Source of the DNA: Gemmatimonadota bacterium | GTDB lineage: Bacteria; Latescibacterota; UBA2968; UBA8231 | Direction: 5' to 3' | DNA length: 38,938 bases | Assembly (NCBI GenBank): GCA_018673255.1 | Contig: JABHDC010000274.1 | Location: 1-38,938, forward strand | In this document: in pieces, positions 25,131-33,389 of the stretch | How positions within the stretch are numbered: position 1 is the stretch's first letter | Layout: every line of letters starts with the position of its first letter | Position numbers and translations under genes: made by a program | Notes under the pieces: model-generated | Told to the model about the DNA's origin: nothing | The model's database searches: none | Seen by the model: the letters and a program-made list of their open reading frames with translations, nothing else

Positions 25131-25213
25131 CGAATCCCCGATTCGTGAATCGAGGCGTCAGTCTCGCAGAAGGTAGCTGAGCCGCCGCCAAACGCCGGCG
25201 ACGACAGATTCGT
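25112..25213 (+). repeat. 15-base direct repeat at the 3' end of fliG
   Basis: CGACGACAGATTCGT occurs at 25112-25126, inside fliG, and at 25199-25213 in the short gap before the lipoprotein gene. Both copies can be read as DDRFV followed by a stop (GTG TAG and GTC TAA). This may be the trace of a partial duplication of the gene end. Confidence 0.6.
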
Positions 25214-25669
25214 CTAACCCTCGGCGGCGGCGCCCACTGTGATGGTCAGTGAGAAGGGATCCGTCGCATCGCTCAGATCGGCGGTGACCCGCATGTCGCC
25301 ATCGATGATGAGCTTCGCCTTGCGGCGCACTCGCAAGCCTTCGCTGATCGGAACCTGCAGCACAAGATCGAACTCAACCTCCTGACCGGCGGAGAGTTGG
25401 CCCTCGCTGATCTGGCCCTGGGCACCGGCCCCGATCTCGGCCCGCACCACGTGCTCGCCCTCTTCCTGATCGATGTGGACATAGGCGCTGGCGATGGAAT
25501 AGGTGGTTCGATTCAGCAGGCGCACCACACCCGCTTCCGGCTCCTGCTGCGGTCCATCTCCCGGGCCCGTGATGTCCGGATCTGCCGGCTCTCCCCCACT
25601 GCCGCCACACCCCAGGCACAACAGCAACGCCAGCCACCACGCTGGGCCGTTTGCCGGTTGGCGTCTCAT
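25214..25669 (-). CDS. Small predicted lipoprotein, function unknown
   Basis: 151 residues. The N-terminus MRRQPANGPAWWLALLLCLGCGGSGG holds a type II signal peptide with lipobox LCLGC, the Cys being residue 21. After a Gly/Pro/Asp-rich linker, residues 47-150 form a compact beta-rich domain (VVRLLNRTTYSIASAYVHIDQEEGEHVVRAEIGAGAQGQIS...), suggestive of an immunoglobulin-like or C2-like sandwich. No named family is recognised. The ATG is 7 bases after the selA stop, so it is cotranscribed with selA, but no functional link is clear. Confidence 0.8.
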   Translation of the reverse strand: MRRQPANGPAWWLALLLCLGCGGSGGEPADPDITGPGDGPQQEPEAGVVRLLNRTTYSIASAYVHIDQEEGEHVVRAEIGAGAQGQISEGQLSAGQEVEFDLVLQVPISEGLRVRRKAKLIIDGDMRVTADLSDATDPFSLTITVGAAAEG

Positions 25670-25675
25670 CTGTCG

Positions 25676-27082
25676 TTACAACCGCTCCACAGATCGATAG
25701 GCGCGCTGAAGGCAGGCTGCGACAGGCGCCACCTCGTCGTCGCGTACCGTGCGCAGATCCAGCAGCAATCGGTCCTGCGAGATCCTGCCGACGACGGCAT
25801 GCTCGCCATCCTGACGCATGGCATGGGCCAGGGCTTCGACCATTGTGCCACCGCATGCCACGGCGTAGCTGTCGAGTTCTTCCACCGGCAATGCACCACT
25901 TCCGGCCTGCGCCTTCGTCGACACGACCTCAGCCTTCAAACCCAGGCGCGTCGATTCATCCAACTGCTGAAGAAGTGTCGTTGCGCGACTGTGAATGCGA
26001 TCTGCTGATTCAGTCATCAGGCGCAGTGTCGGCAGGGCTTCGCGCAGGGCGTCATCATCGAGATGATACAGATTCAGCGTCGCCTCCAGAGCGGCCATGG
26101 TCAGCTTGCCACAACGCAGAGCCCGCATCATGGGGCTGGCCGTCATCCGATCGATCAACTCGGCTCGTCCTGCCAGGATCCCGCACTGTGGCCCACCCAG
26201 AATCTTGTCGCCTGAGAAGGTGACGATGTCGTATCCCGCTTGAAGGCTCTCGGTCACCACCGGCTCGTGGGGAAGACCCCAGCGATCGAGATCACGCAGC
26301 GTGCCACCACCCAGATCGAAAGCGACAGGGACTCCCGCACGGTGTCCCAGTTCGACCAACGCCTGCCCCTCGGGCTCGGTCGTGAATCCGGCCACGCGAT
26401 AGTTGCTCGGATGCACGACGAGTAACAACGCCGTATCGGCGTCGATCGCCTGTTCGAAGTCACTCAGGTGCGTGCGATTGGTTGTGCCCACCTCCTGGAT
26501 TCGAGCCCCGCTGGCAGCGATGATATCGGGCATACGGAAGGAACCGCCGATCTCCACCAATTGCCCGCGAGAGATCACGACCTTGCGACCAGCGGCCAGC
26601 GTGTGAAGGAGCAGTAGGACGGCGGCGGCATTGTTGTTGACCACAGCCGTCGCCTGGGCACCCGTCAGTTGCTGCAGGACCTGATCGACGTGGTCGAGTC
26701 GTCGCCCTCGCCCGCCGGTGGCCAGATCCAATTCCAGATTGCAGTAGTGGTCAGCTGCTTCTGCCAGGGCCTGCCTGGCTTCCGGCGCCAGGGGTGCGCG
26801 CCCCAGACCGGTGTGCAGGATGACACCGGTGGCATTGATCACCCGGCGCAGTGAATGCTGATCCTTCGCCGTCATCAGGTCGACCAGTTCCTGCGTGGCC
26901 GTCGCCATCAGGCCATCACGCTCGGCCTCGGCCCGGCCATCGCGGATCTGTTGGCGCAGGTCGTCGATGACCCGGCGCGCCAGCTTCGTCGCATGGCCCG
27001 GGTCCATTCGCTCCAGACACGCCACGACAGCGGCTTGCTGCAGGAGTTGATCGACGGAGGGCAGTTGGCTCAGATCAGTCAT
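25676..27082 (-). CDS. selA: SelA, L-seryl-tRNA(Sec) selenium transferase
   Basis: 468 residues from ATG at 27082 (MTDLSQLPSVDQLL, the usual N-terminus); a GTG at 27103 would add seven residues. Marks are VINATGVILHTGLGRAPL, GGRGRRLDHV, TAVVNNNAAAVLLLLH, VISRGQLVEIGGSFRMPDI, and TFSGDKILGGPQCGIL with the PLP-binding Lys. SelA converts seryl-tRNA(Sec) to selenocysteyl-tRNA using selenophosphate. The organism should therefore also have selB, selC and selD, none of which is in the window. The next gene on the strand is a lipoprotein rather than selB, an unusual context. Confidence 0.97.
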   Translation of the reverse strand: MTDLSQLPSVDQLLQQAAVVACLERMDPGHATKLARRVIDDLRQQIRDGRAEAERDGLMATATQELVDLMTAKDQHSLRRVINATGVILHTGLGRAPLAPEARQALAEAADHYCNLELDLATGGRGRRLDHVDQVLQQLTGAQATAVVNNNAAAVLLLLHTLAAGRKVVISRGQLVEIGGSFRMPDIIAASGARIQEVGTTNRTHLSDFEQAIDADTALLLVVHPSNYRVAGFTTEPEGQALVELGHRAGVPVAFDLGGGTLRDLDRWGLPHEPVVTESLQAGYDIVTFSGDKILGGPQCGILAGRAELIDRMTASPMMRALRCGKLTMAALEATLNLYHLDDDALREALPTLRLMTESADRIHSRATTLLQQLDESTRLGLKAEVVSTKAQAGSGALPVEELDSYAVACGGTMVEALAHAMRQDGEHAVVGRISQDRLLLDLRTVRDDEVAPVAACLQRAYRSVERL

Positions 27083-27131
27083 GACAGTCGAAGATACCGT
27101 CACGACACGAGCCGCAACAGGGAGTCTCCCG

Positions 27132-27161
27132 TTGCCAGTCTTCCAAACCTGTGGTTATACT
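27132..27161 (+). promoter_or_regulatory. Sigma-70 promoter for the LysM amidase gene
   Basis: TTGCCA (27132-27137), an 18-base spacer and TATACT (27156-27161). Transcription would begin near 27168, about 90 bases before the gene. Confidence 0.55.
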
Positions 27162-27257
27162 TAGCCTTACGTTCGTTTCGGCCTCCCCCGGCCAGCATGG
27201 ATCGGACGCCCCCGCCCCGATAAATCTTGCGGCTTCGCCGCCGATGGACGCCTCGTC

Positions 27258-29390
27258 GTGAATGACTCTGGCCGTCTGCACGTGTACGCATGCGTCATGA
27301 TGCTGCTGCTGCAGATCGCGTCACCACTGGACGCTGCCACGCAACACACGGTCCGCCGCGCTGAAACCCTGTCGGGGATCGCGAAGCGGTATGCTGTGTC
27401 AGTTTCGCAACTGCGTGCGTGGAATCAGTTGACGAACGATACGATCCAGATCGGCCAGAAACTCGCTGTCGCCGTCGACAAATACACCGTCCGTGCCGGT
27501 GATAATCTGTCCCAGATTGCCCTGCGATTCGGCATTGCCCTGAATGACCTGCGTCGCTACAACAGTCTGCGTAGCGATCAGATCGCCATCGGCCAGAGCC
27601 TGCGGCTCAAGCCTGCCCCCACCGTGACGCGCAATCGCCCCCCTGCGGATACGTACAAGGTCCGGCGTGGGGACACGCTCTCAGAAATCGCAGTCGCCCA
27701 TCGTGTATCTCTTGCCTCACTGCGCCAGCTCAACAATGTGCGCGGTGATCGGCTCCAGGTCGGCCAGACCCTGCGCTTGCGGCAACCGGCACCGGTCACC
27801 GAAGAGGAGGTCCCGCCCCTCTACACGGTTCAGCGTGGCGACAATCTCTCCTCGATCGGCGCACGCTTCGATGTGGGCCTGCGCATGCTCCGGCAGCTCA
27901 ACGGGCTGACCGGTGATCACATCACACCGGGACAGAAGCTGCGACTGAGGCCGTCACTGACAGAGGAAGGCATCCACGTCGTGCATGCCGGTCAGACCCT
28001 GTCAGAGATCGCCGTCCTCCACAGCGTCGAGTTGGCTCAGTTGCGCCGGATCAATGGACTGGATGGCGACCTGATCCGCATTGGTCAGAAGCTGCGCCTG
28101 CGGTCGACTCCCACCACGGTCCACGTCGTGGAACGCGGCGACGCCCTGTGGGAAATCGCGCGGGCCTATGGCATGAGTGTCAGCCGCGTACGCGAACTCA
28201 ACGATCTGGCCGGGGATCGCATCTATCCGGGCCAGGAATTGGTGCTTGAGGCTTCGGCCGAACGCCGTTTCGCTACCTACACCGTGCGCCGCGGCGACAA
28301 CCTCAGCGAGATCGCCCAGCTGCATCAGATGGGTGTGGACGAAGTCCGTCGCCTCAATGAACTCGACGGCACCGTCATCCACCCCGGGCAGAAACTGCGC
28401 GTGCGGCCACTCAATGCCCACCGTCGGTGGGTTGAGCAGAGCGACATCCCCTGGGATCAGTTGCTCGTCAGTCCCGCATCACTGAAGCGGATCGAACTGG
28501 TCAATGGCCCCTACTTCGCCACGCGGCCGAAAGCTGATACCCAGAGGGGTAAGAGTTACGCCGAACTGCATCCGCCCACCCCGCTGGCAACCTTCCACCA
28601 GGCACGCAATCTCTTCAAGAAATTCGAAGAGGCCATCGAAGGCGTCGGACGGCTCAGTGATGCACTCGCAGGCTGGCACATCGTCCTGGATCCAGGTCAC
28701 GGTGGTGTGGATCCGGGCGCGATCGTGCCCACCGTCGATGGCAACGGTGACCGGCTATACGTGGTGGAAGATGAATACGTCTATGACGTGGCACTGCGCG
28801 CCTATGTCCTGTTCCGTCTGCATGGCGCCAATGTGGACATTACGCTGCTGAGTCCGAATCACCTCTTTCGGCACAGCGGAATCCCACCGACAAAGACCTT
28901 TGTGCATGAGCAGAACGAGGTCTTCAACAGCCTCGTGCACAACCGGCCGAATCGGCCCAGTGTCTGGCCGACGGGGAATCCGAGTGGCCTGCGGGCTCGC
29001 GTGCAGATCGCCAGAGAGGCCTTCCAGGGCGTGCCAAAAGAACGCACGATCTTCCTCTCATTCCACGCGGATATTGACCACAATTCCCCGGCCGCTCCCC
29101 TCGTCCTCTACTACGAGAGTCGGGACGGGAAACAACGGGACAATGCCTCACGACGATTTGCGCGATCGTTGCTGCCAGCACTTGGCGCCGGTGCCCATAC
29201 GAGAGGGCAGTCCCTCGGGGTCCTGCGCAACAATCCGGCGGGTGTGAAGGCCCTGGTGGAGGTGGGGAATCTTGCTCACATCGACCACGCCTGGGCGCTG
29301 CGCTACGAAAGGTTGCGACACCGCAACGCAGAGAAAGTCGTGCGCGGTGTTCTCGATTACGCAGGGGGACGACGAGTCGCCCTGCGATGA
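27258..29390 (+). CDS. N-acetylmuramoyl-L-alanine amidase with seven LysM repeats
   Basis: 710 residues from GTG at 27258; ATG at 27297 or 27300 is possible. Signal peptide: ACVMMLLLQIASPLDA, cleaved before ATQ. Seven LysM repeats lie at about 29-72, 76-117, 132-174, 188-230, 239-281, 288-330 and 340-382, each with the GDxLSxIA and GQxLRL pattern; they bind peptidoglycan. A linker follows, then the Amidase_3 domain from WHIVLDPGHGGVDPGA (about 473-488). Likely Zn ligands are His481, a Glu in VVEDEY (504 or 506) and His603 in SFHADIDHN. Glu668 in VEVGN is the catalytic acid. It cleaves the bond between muramic acid and the stem peptide, probably in cell separation. The number of LysM repeats is high. 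Confidence 0.93.
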   Translation: MNDSGRLHVYACVMMLLLQIASPLDAATQHTVRRAETLSGIAKRYAVSVSQLRAWNQLTNDTIQIGQKLAVAVDKYTVRAGDNLSQIALRFGIALNDLRRYNSLRSDQIAIGQSLRLKPAPTVTRNRPPADTYKVRRGDTLSEIAVAHRVSLASLRQLNNVRGDRLQVGQTLRLRQPAPVTEEEVPPLYTVQRGDNLSSIGARFDVGLRMLRQLNGLTGDHITPGQKLRLRPSLTEEGIHVVHAGQTLSEIAVLHSVELAQLRRINGLDGDLIRIGQKLRLRSTPTTVHVVERGDALWEIARAYGMSVSRVRELNDLAGDRIYPGQELVLEASAERRFATYTVRRGDNLSEIAQLHQMGVDEVRRLNELDGTVIHPGQKLRVRPLNAHRRWVEQSDIPWDQLLVSPASLKRIELVNGPYFATRPKADTQRGKSYAELHPPTPLATFHQARNLFKKFEEAIEGVGRLSDALAGWHIVLDPGHGGVDPGAIVPTVDGNGDRLYVVEDEYVYDVALRAYVLFRLHGANVDITLLSPNHLFRHSGIPPTKTFVHEQNEVFNSLVHNRPNRPSVWPTGNPSGLRARVQIAREAFQGVPKERTIFLSFHADIDHNSPAAPLVLYYESRDGKQRDNASRRFARSLLPALGAGAHTRGQSLGVLRNNPAGVKALVEVGNLAHIDHAWALRYERLRHRNAEKVVRGVLDYAGGRRVALR

Positions 29391-29430
29391 ACAAGAAAAA
29401 GGCCCCGGAACGTGAGTTCCGAGGCCTTTT
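29391..29430. terminator. Bidirectional rho-independent terminator
   Basis: AAAAGGCC..GGAAC-GTGA-GTTCC..GGCCTTTT forms a long stem with a GTGA loop. T-runs exist on both strands (TTTT at 29427-29430 on plus; TTTTTCTTG on minus). It separates the convergent amidase gene and the small unknown gene at 29473. Confidence 0.9.
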
Positions 29431-29472
29431 CCGTAATCGAGGGCTGAGGGGCCACTCAATTCACGGTGGTTC

Positions 29473-29724
29473 TCAAACAGCGATTGGTTCGGCGCTACCC
29501 AACAGGCGTCGTGCTGCACGCCGCACGACCTCCGGCTCTAGTCCAGCCAGTTCACACCATGGATCGAGACGACCGCTCTCGACAAAATCGACCTCCGGGA
29601 CCTCCTCGAACACTTCCTCAGTCTTCGAAATCTCGCGTAACGTGCTGAGAATCATAGCGTTAGCGAGACGCCGATAGGCCAAGGACACGCGTTCGACTTG
29701 GGCGGCTGTCTGATCTGGGCGCAT
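29473..29724 (-). CDS. Small hypothetical protein
   Basis: 83 residues, ATG start. The first half is helical (VERVSLAYRRLANAMILSTLREISKTEEVFEEV) and the second half ends FVESGRLDPWCELAGLEPEVVRRAARRLLG, with an aromatic-Cys-Glu-Leu-Ala-Gly segment that looks structured. No membrane segment or signal peptide is seen. I do not recognise the family. The gene stands between the bidirectional terminator and the Gfo/Idh/MocA gene on the same strand, 173 bases below its stop, so it may have its own promoter. The small size and good start support a real gene, with modest certainty. Confidence 0.6.
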   Translation of the reverse strand: MRPDQTAAQVERVSLAYRRLANAMILSTLREISKTEEVFEEVPEVDFVESGRLDPWCELAGLEPEVVRRAARRLLGSAEPIAV

Positions 29725-29897
29725 ATCGAATCCTACGGTTTGGATTGGTAGGCTGATGGATTTTGGACCGCCACAATGTAATGCATTTCACAACCATTTT
29801 CGTGAAAAAAGTTGCCTAACCTCCAAAAAAGGCCCCATCGCAACACGTCTGTATCACCGCAACTCACACATGGACAGGGGCTTAGGCCGATTGCGGA

Positions 29898-30917
29898 CTA
29901 GCCTGAGACGGCTTCAGGTGCGCCATTCGATGCAGCAGATCGATACAGCGCCCCGATACACTCGAGGGTCCGAAGGCCATCATTGCCTGCGGCTGCGATC
30001 GTCTCATCGCCTTCGACCGCTCTCAGGAAAGCATCCCATTCCGCTCCCCAGGATCGATCGGGCCCATCGAATACGGATGTCTTCTCATGGGGCACGCCCC
30101 CTTGAGCACGCCGACGCCCGAGAATCAGCGATTCCTGACCGTAGGAGCCGCCCAGGCCATTCACCAGGGCATACCCGTCGCGTCCGAACAACTCGAGGCT
30201 GAACAGATTCTTCCACTGCGTCCAACTCACGTGGAAGCTTGCCGTCTGCCCTGAGGACGTGTTCAGTGTGGCAAAGGCATTGTCCTCGACGGGTGCCATA
30301 TCCCAGAAAGCGGTCTGCGTCCTCCCGTTGACGCTCTCGATATCACCGAGAAACCAGAGAGCCAGATCGATCAGGTGAGCTCCCTGATCGAGCAACTCTC
30401 CACCGCCGGCAACGGTCGCATCCGCCCGCCACTCCCGATCATAGCCAGGTCTGCCACCGTGGCCATATCGACCCCGCATGAGGATCAGGTCCCCCAGTTC
30501 ACCCGTCGTGGCCGCCTCGTGAGCCGCCAGAATGGCAGGGTGGAATCGATGATTGTAGCCCGCATGCAGGATCCTGCCGCTGTTGCTCGCAGCTTCCGTG
30601 GCCTGGCGCGCCTCATGGGCCGTGCGACCCATCGGCTTCTCACACAGAACGTGTTTGCCCGCCTGCAGGGCCCGAACCGAAACCGGCGACAGCATGTCGT
30701 GGGTTGTGGAGACGATGATGAGGTCCAGATCACCCGCATCGGCTGCCGCCTCCCAGTCGGAGGTGGATCTGGCACCGTATTGGGTGGCCAGGGCCACGGC
30801 ACGTGACTCGTCCAGATCACACACCAGTGCAAGTTGGCTGCGGGCATCGCGGGCCACGGCCACCGCCCGCTTGTGTCCTACACCGCCGGCGCCAATGAGA
30901 CCAACTCTCAGGCTCAT
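29898..30917 (-). CDS. Gfo/Idh/MocA family NAD(P)-dependent oxidoreductase
   Basis: 339 residues. The N-terminal Rossmann fold has LRVGLIGAGGVGHKRAVAVA. The family signature is HVLCEKPMGRTAHEA, with the Lys of EKP at the active site. The C-terminal alpha/beta domain contains GGGELLDQGAHLIDLALWFLGD, in which the His of GAHLIDL is the usual catalytic histidine. Members oxidise or reduce sugars, inositols or related polyols. The substrate is unknown. ATG overlaps the stop of the upstream short-chain dehydrogenase gene (ATGA), so both enzymes probably serve one pathway. Confidence 0.93.
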   Translation of the reverse strand: MSLRVGLIGAGGVGHKRAVAVARDARSQLALVCDLDESRAVALATQYGARSTSDWEAAADAGDLDLIIVSTTHDMLSPVSVRALQAGKHVLCEKPMGRTAHEARQATEAASNSGRILHAGYNHRFHPAILAAHEAATTGELGDLILMRGRYGHGGRPGYDREWRADATVAGGGELLDQGAHLIDLALWFLGDIESVNGRTQTAFWDMAPVEDNAFATLNTSSGQTASFHVSWTQWKNLFSLELFGRDGYALVNGLGGSYGQESLILGRRRAQGGVPHEKTSVFDGPDRSWGAEWDAFLRAVEGDETIAAAGNDGLRTLECIGALYRSAASNGAPEAVSG

Positions 30918-31750
30918 GTGCTTGGCTTCATGCGGCGAACGGTGTAGTCATCATCCTGCAGATCCTCGGCCTGGATCGCTTCCCAATCGTCCCCGACCGC
31001 ATGAAATAGCCGTCCCGTGATCCCATCCGACCTGGCCGAGGCCAGGAAACGGGCCAATTGGGCGGGGCGCGCCGGGTCCACGCCACCCACCTGCAATTGT
31101 TGCGCAGCGAGGGCCGCCTCGTCGCCGGCCGCCTCACCGGCCGCCGCCGTCATCTCTGTCATCGTCGTATTCACCGCACCGGGGGCGATGGCATTGACCT
31201 GGATACCTGTATCGGCAACCTCGGCCGCCAAGGTCTCGGTAAATCGAACGACCGCTGCTTTGGATGCACCGTAGGCCGAGAAATTCGGTCGCGGGCCGAC
31301 GGCCCCGCCGCCGGACAGATTGATGATTCTGCCGCCGGCGCCCCGCTGAATCATGCCGGGAAGGCAGGCGTGAGTGCAGAGGAAGCAGCCCCCAAGATTG
31401 ATGCGGATCGTGTCGAGCCAGGCTTCGACATCATTTGTGTCGGTGCGACCGATCGGCCCCAGCACGCCCGCGTTGTTGACGAGGATGTCGATGCCACCCC
31501 ACTGCTTCTCGATGGATGCCACCGCCGCCTGCACGGCAGCAGGATCACTCACATCAAAGGGAATGCCCAGAGCGTGTGCGCCGGAGGCGGTGAGGTCCGC
31601 CACAACGTGGCCGACCTGGTCGGTTGATCTCGCGGCAATGGCCACATCAGCACCGGCCCGAGCGAGCTCTTCAGCGATCGCCCGGCCGATGCCTCGTCCA
31701 GCCCCGGTGATCAGGGCCCTTCGGCCCGTCAGTTCCTTGTCTATCGTCAA
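30914..31750 (-). CDS. Short-chain dehydrogenase/reductase (SDR)
   Basis: 278 residues from TTG at 31750. This start is preferred because AAGGGAG lies six bases upstream and the product then begins MTIDKELTGRRALITGAGRGIG as in the family; the frame itself is open to 31876. The cofactor loop is TGAGRGIG, the structural motif NNAG, and the active site Ser (LSGGGAV), Tyr and Lys (YGASK). A C-terminal tail (GDDWEAIQAEDLQDDDYTVRRMKPS) extends the usual fold. It oxidises an alcohol or reduces a ketone with NAD(P). Paired with the Gfo/Idh/MocA gene downstream. Divergent from the ATP-grasp gene. Confidence 0.93.
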   Translation of the reverse strand: MTIDKELTGRRALITGAGRGIGRAIAEELARAGADVAIAARSTDQVGHVVADLTASGAHALGIPFDVSDPAAVQAAVASIEKQWGGIDILVNNAGVLGPIGRTDTNDVEAWLDTIRINLGGCFLCTHACLPGMIQRGAGGRIINLSGGGAVGPRPNFSAYGASKAAVVRFTETLAAEVADTGIQVNAIAPGAVNTTMTEMTAAAGEAAGDEAALAAQQLQVGGVDPARPAQLARFLASARSDGITGRLFHAVGDDWEAIQAEDLQDDDYTVRRMKPST

Positions 31751-31839
31751 CTGCCGCTCCCTTGGCTGTGATTGCGCTGCGCCAACATACACCCCCCAAT
31801 CACCCCGGGGCAACGTCTGCATCACGGCTGCACCACCGA

Positions 31840-31867
31840 TTGACAGATCATCGCATCCCGCTACATT
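31840..31867 (+). promoter_or_regulatory. Sigma-70 promoter of the ATP-grasp/larE/def unit
   Basis: TTGACA (31840-31845) is perfect, with a 16-base spacer to TACATT (31862-31867). Transcription would start near 31874, about 45 bases before the ATG at 31919. Confidence 0.6.
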
Positions 31868-31918
31868 CTCAACCACTTCCGACTAATTCCAATCCCTCGT
31901 TCAATTCGATCTGACGGC

Positions 31919-33382
31919 ATGTCCTGCGCTACCGAAGCTGACCCGCGAGAGCTCTGTCTCCGCATCAATGAGAGCTCGCCCGTTGGCGGACTCTTTGAGG
32001 GCGACCGGTCGCGCCTGCATCCCGATAGTCGCCTTCCCTGGCGAATCTCTCCAGAACCCTTCTGGATTACGCCCGAGCAGCATGACATCCTGCTGCGTCT
32101 GGGCCCGGCTCTGCTGGCCTTCAACAAGGCCGCCAATCTGTTGTATCACCAGAGTCTGAAGGGCATACAACCAGACTTCGTCCACCAGTATCTTGACGCC
32201 GGCAAGCCCGAACGCATCCTCGAATTGTCACGCCTGAATCGCGTGAAGTCACATCTGCCACTGGTTCTGCGGCCCGATCTGATCGTCACAGCCGATGGCC
32301 TGCGTGTGGCCGAGCTCGACTCGATTCCAGGTGGTATCGGGTTCACCGCCCAGGTGAGCGCCCTCTATGCCGATCTCGGCTACGATATCATCGGGGGTCG
32401 CGACGGCCTCGTCGATGGTTTCTACGAGGCGCTGGCAGCTACATCGAAGACCGACGATCCCCTCGTCTGTATCGTCGTCTCCGACGAATCAGATGCGTAT
32501 CGCGACGAGATGGCCTGGATCGCCGAGAGCCTGACCCAGGCCGGCAAGCGGGTCGTGTGCAGACATCCACGCGAGTTGCACATGGACGATCAGAGCATCC
32601 TCGTCGACTGTGATTCCGGCGAGCACGGGGATTCCGGCAAGCGTGAGAAGGTCGATGTCGTCTACCGATTCTTCGAACTCTTCGACCTGCCCAATATCCC
32701 GAAGGTCGAACTGGTCGCCTACCACGCCAAGAAGAATGCCGTCCGCATCACGCCACCGCTGAAGGCCTTCATGGAAGAGAAGATGTGGCTGGCGCTTTTC
32801 CACATGCCGCAGCTTCAGGATTTCTGGGCCCACGAACTGGGCGATGCACATCTCGAGTTGCTGCAGACTGTGATTCCCCCCAGTTGGATCATCGACTCCC
32901 GGCCTGCACCGCCCAATACGATCATTCCGGGTCTGCAGATCGCGGGTAAACCGGTCAGCAGCTGGGATCAACTCTTCCACCTCTCCAAGAAGCAACGCGA
33001 ACTCGTCATCAAGCCTTCGGGTTTCGACATCGATGCGCAGCAGAGCCGCGGCGTCACAATTGGCCACGACGTACCCGAAGACCAGTGGCAGCAGGCGCTG
33101 CAGTCGGCCCTGGATGGCTTCGACCAGGGCGCCAGTATCCTGCAGAAGTTCCACAAGGGTGCCCGCCTCCCCTTCCGTTATCACGACTTCTATGCCGATG
33201 AGGTGAAGCCGATGCACGGTCGCGTGCTGCTGCGGCCATACTACTACGTCATCGGTGATGAGGCCCGTCTCGCCGGCACGCAGTGCGTCGCCTGCCCGGC
33301 GGACAAGAAGATCCTCCATGGTATGACAGATGCTGTGCTGGTGCCGACGGCCGTGCGTGAACCTGAACCGTCGGCAGTCTGA
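31919..33382 (+). CDS. Circularly permuted ATP-grasp-like protein of unknown substrate
   Basis: 487 residues, no signal peptide or membrane helix. Segment RPDLIVTADGLRVAELDSIPGGIGF (about 118-142) resembles the substrate-side motif of permuted ATP-grasp ligases. The segment VIKPSGFDIDAQQSRGVTIGHDVPEDQWQQAL (about 362-393) looks like the nucleotide-binding Lys and Gly-rich loop, and RVLLRPYYYVIGDEARLAGTQCV near the C-terminus looks like the metal/phosphate-binding strand. Such enzymes make an acyl-phosphate and join it to an amine or thiol. The call rests on these motif-like stretches, not on a match. It is seven bases from larE, so both very likely act on one product. Confidence 0.6.
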   Translation: MSCATEADPRELCLRINESSPVGGLFEGDRSRLHPDSRLPWRISPEPFWITPEQHDILLRLGPALLAFNKAANLLYHQSLKGIQPDFVHQYLDAGKPERILELSRLNRVKSHLPLVLRPDLIVTADGLRVAELDSIPGGIGFTAQVSALYADLGYDIIGGRDGLVDGFYEALAATSKTDDPLVCIVVSDESDAYRDEMAWIAESLTQAGKRVVCRHPRELHMDDQSILVDCDSGEHGDSGKREKVDVVYRFFELFDLPNIPKVELVAYHAKKNAVRITPPLKAFMEEKMWLALFHMPQLQDFWAHELGDAHLELLQTVIPPSWIIDSRPAPPNTIIPGLQIAGKPVSSWDQLFHLSKKQRELVIKPSGFDIDAQQSRGVTIGHDVPEDQWQQALQSALDGFDQGASILQKFHKGARLPFRYHDFYADEVKPMHGRVLLRPYYYVIGDEARLAGTQCVACPADKKILHGMTDAVLVPTAVREPEPSAV

Positions 33383-33389
33383 ACAGACC

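Noticed and set aside
29735..29755. GTTTGGATTGG near the small gene, similar to the feo palindrome
   Set aside because: Only the left arm matches; there is no inverted CCAAAC arm, so no operator is claimed.
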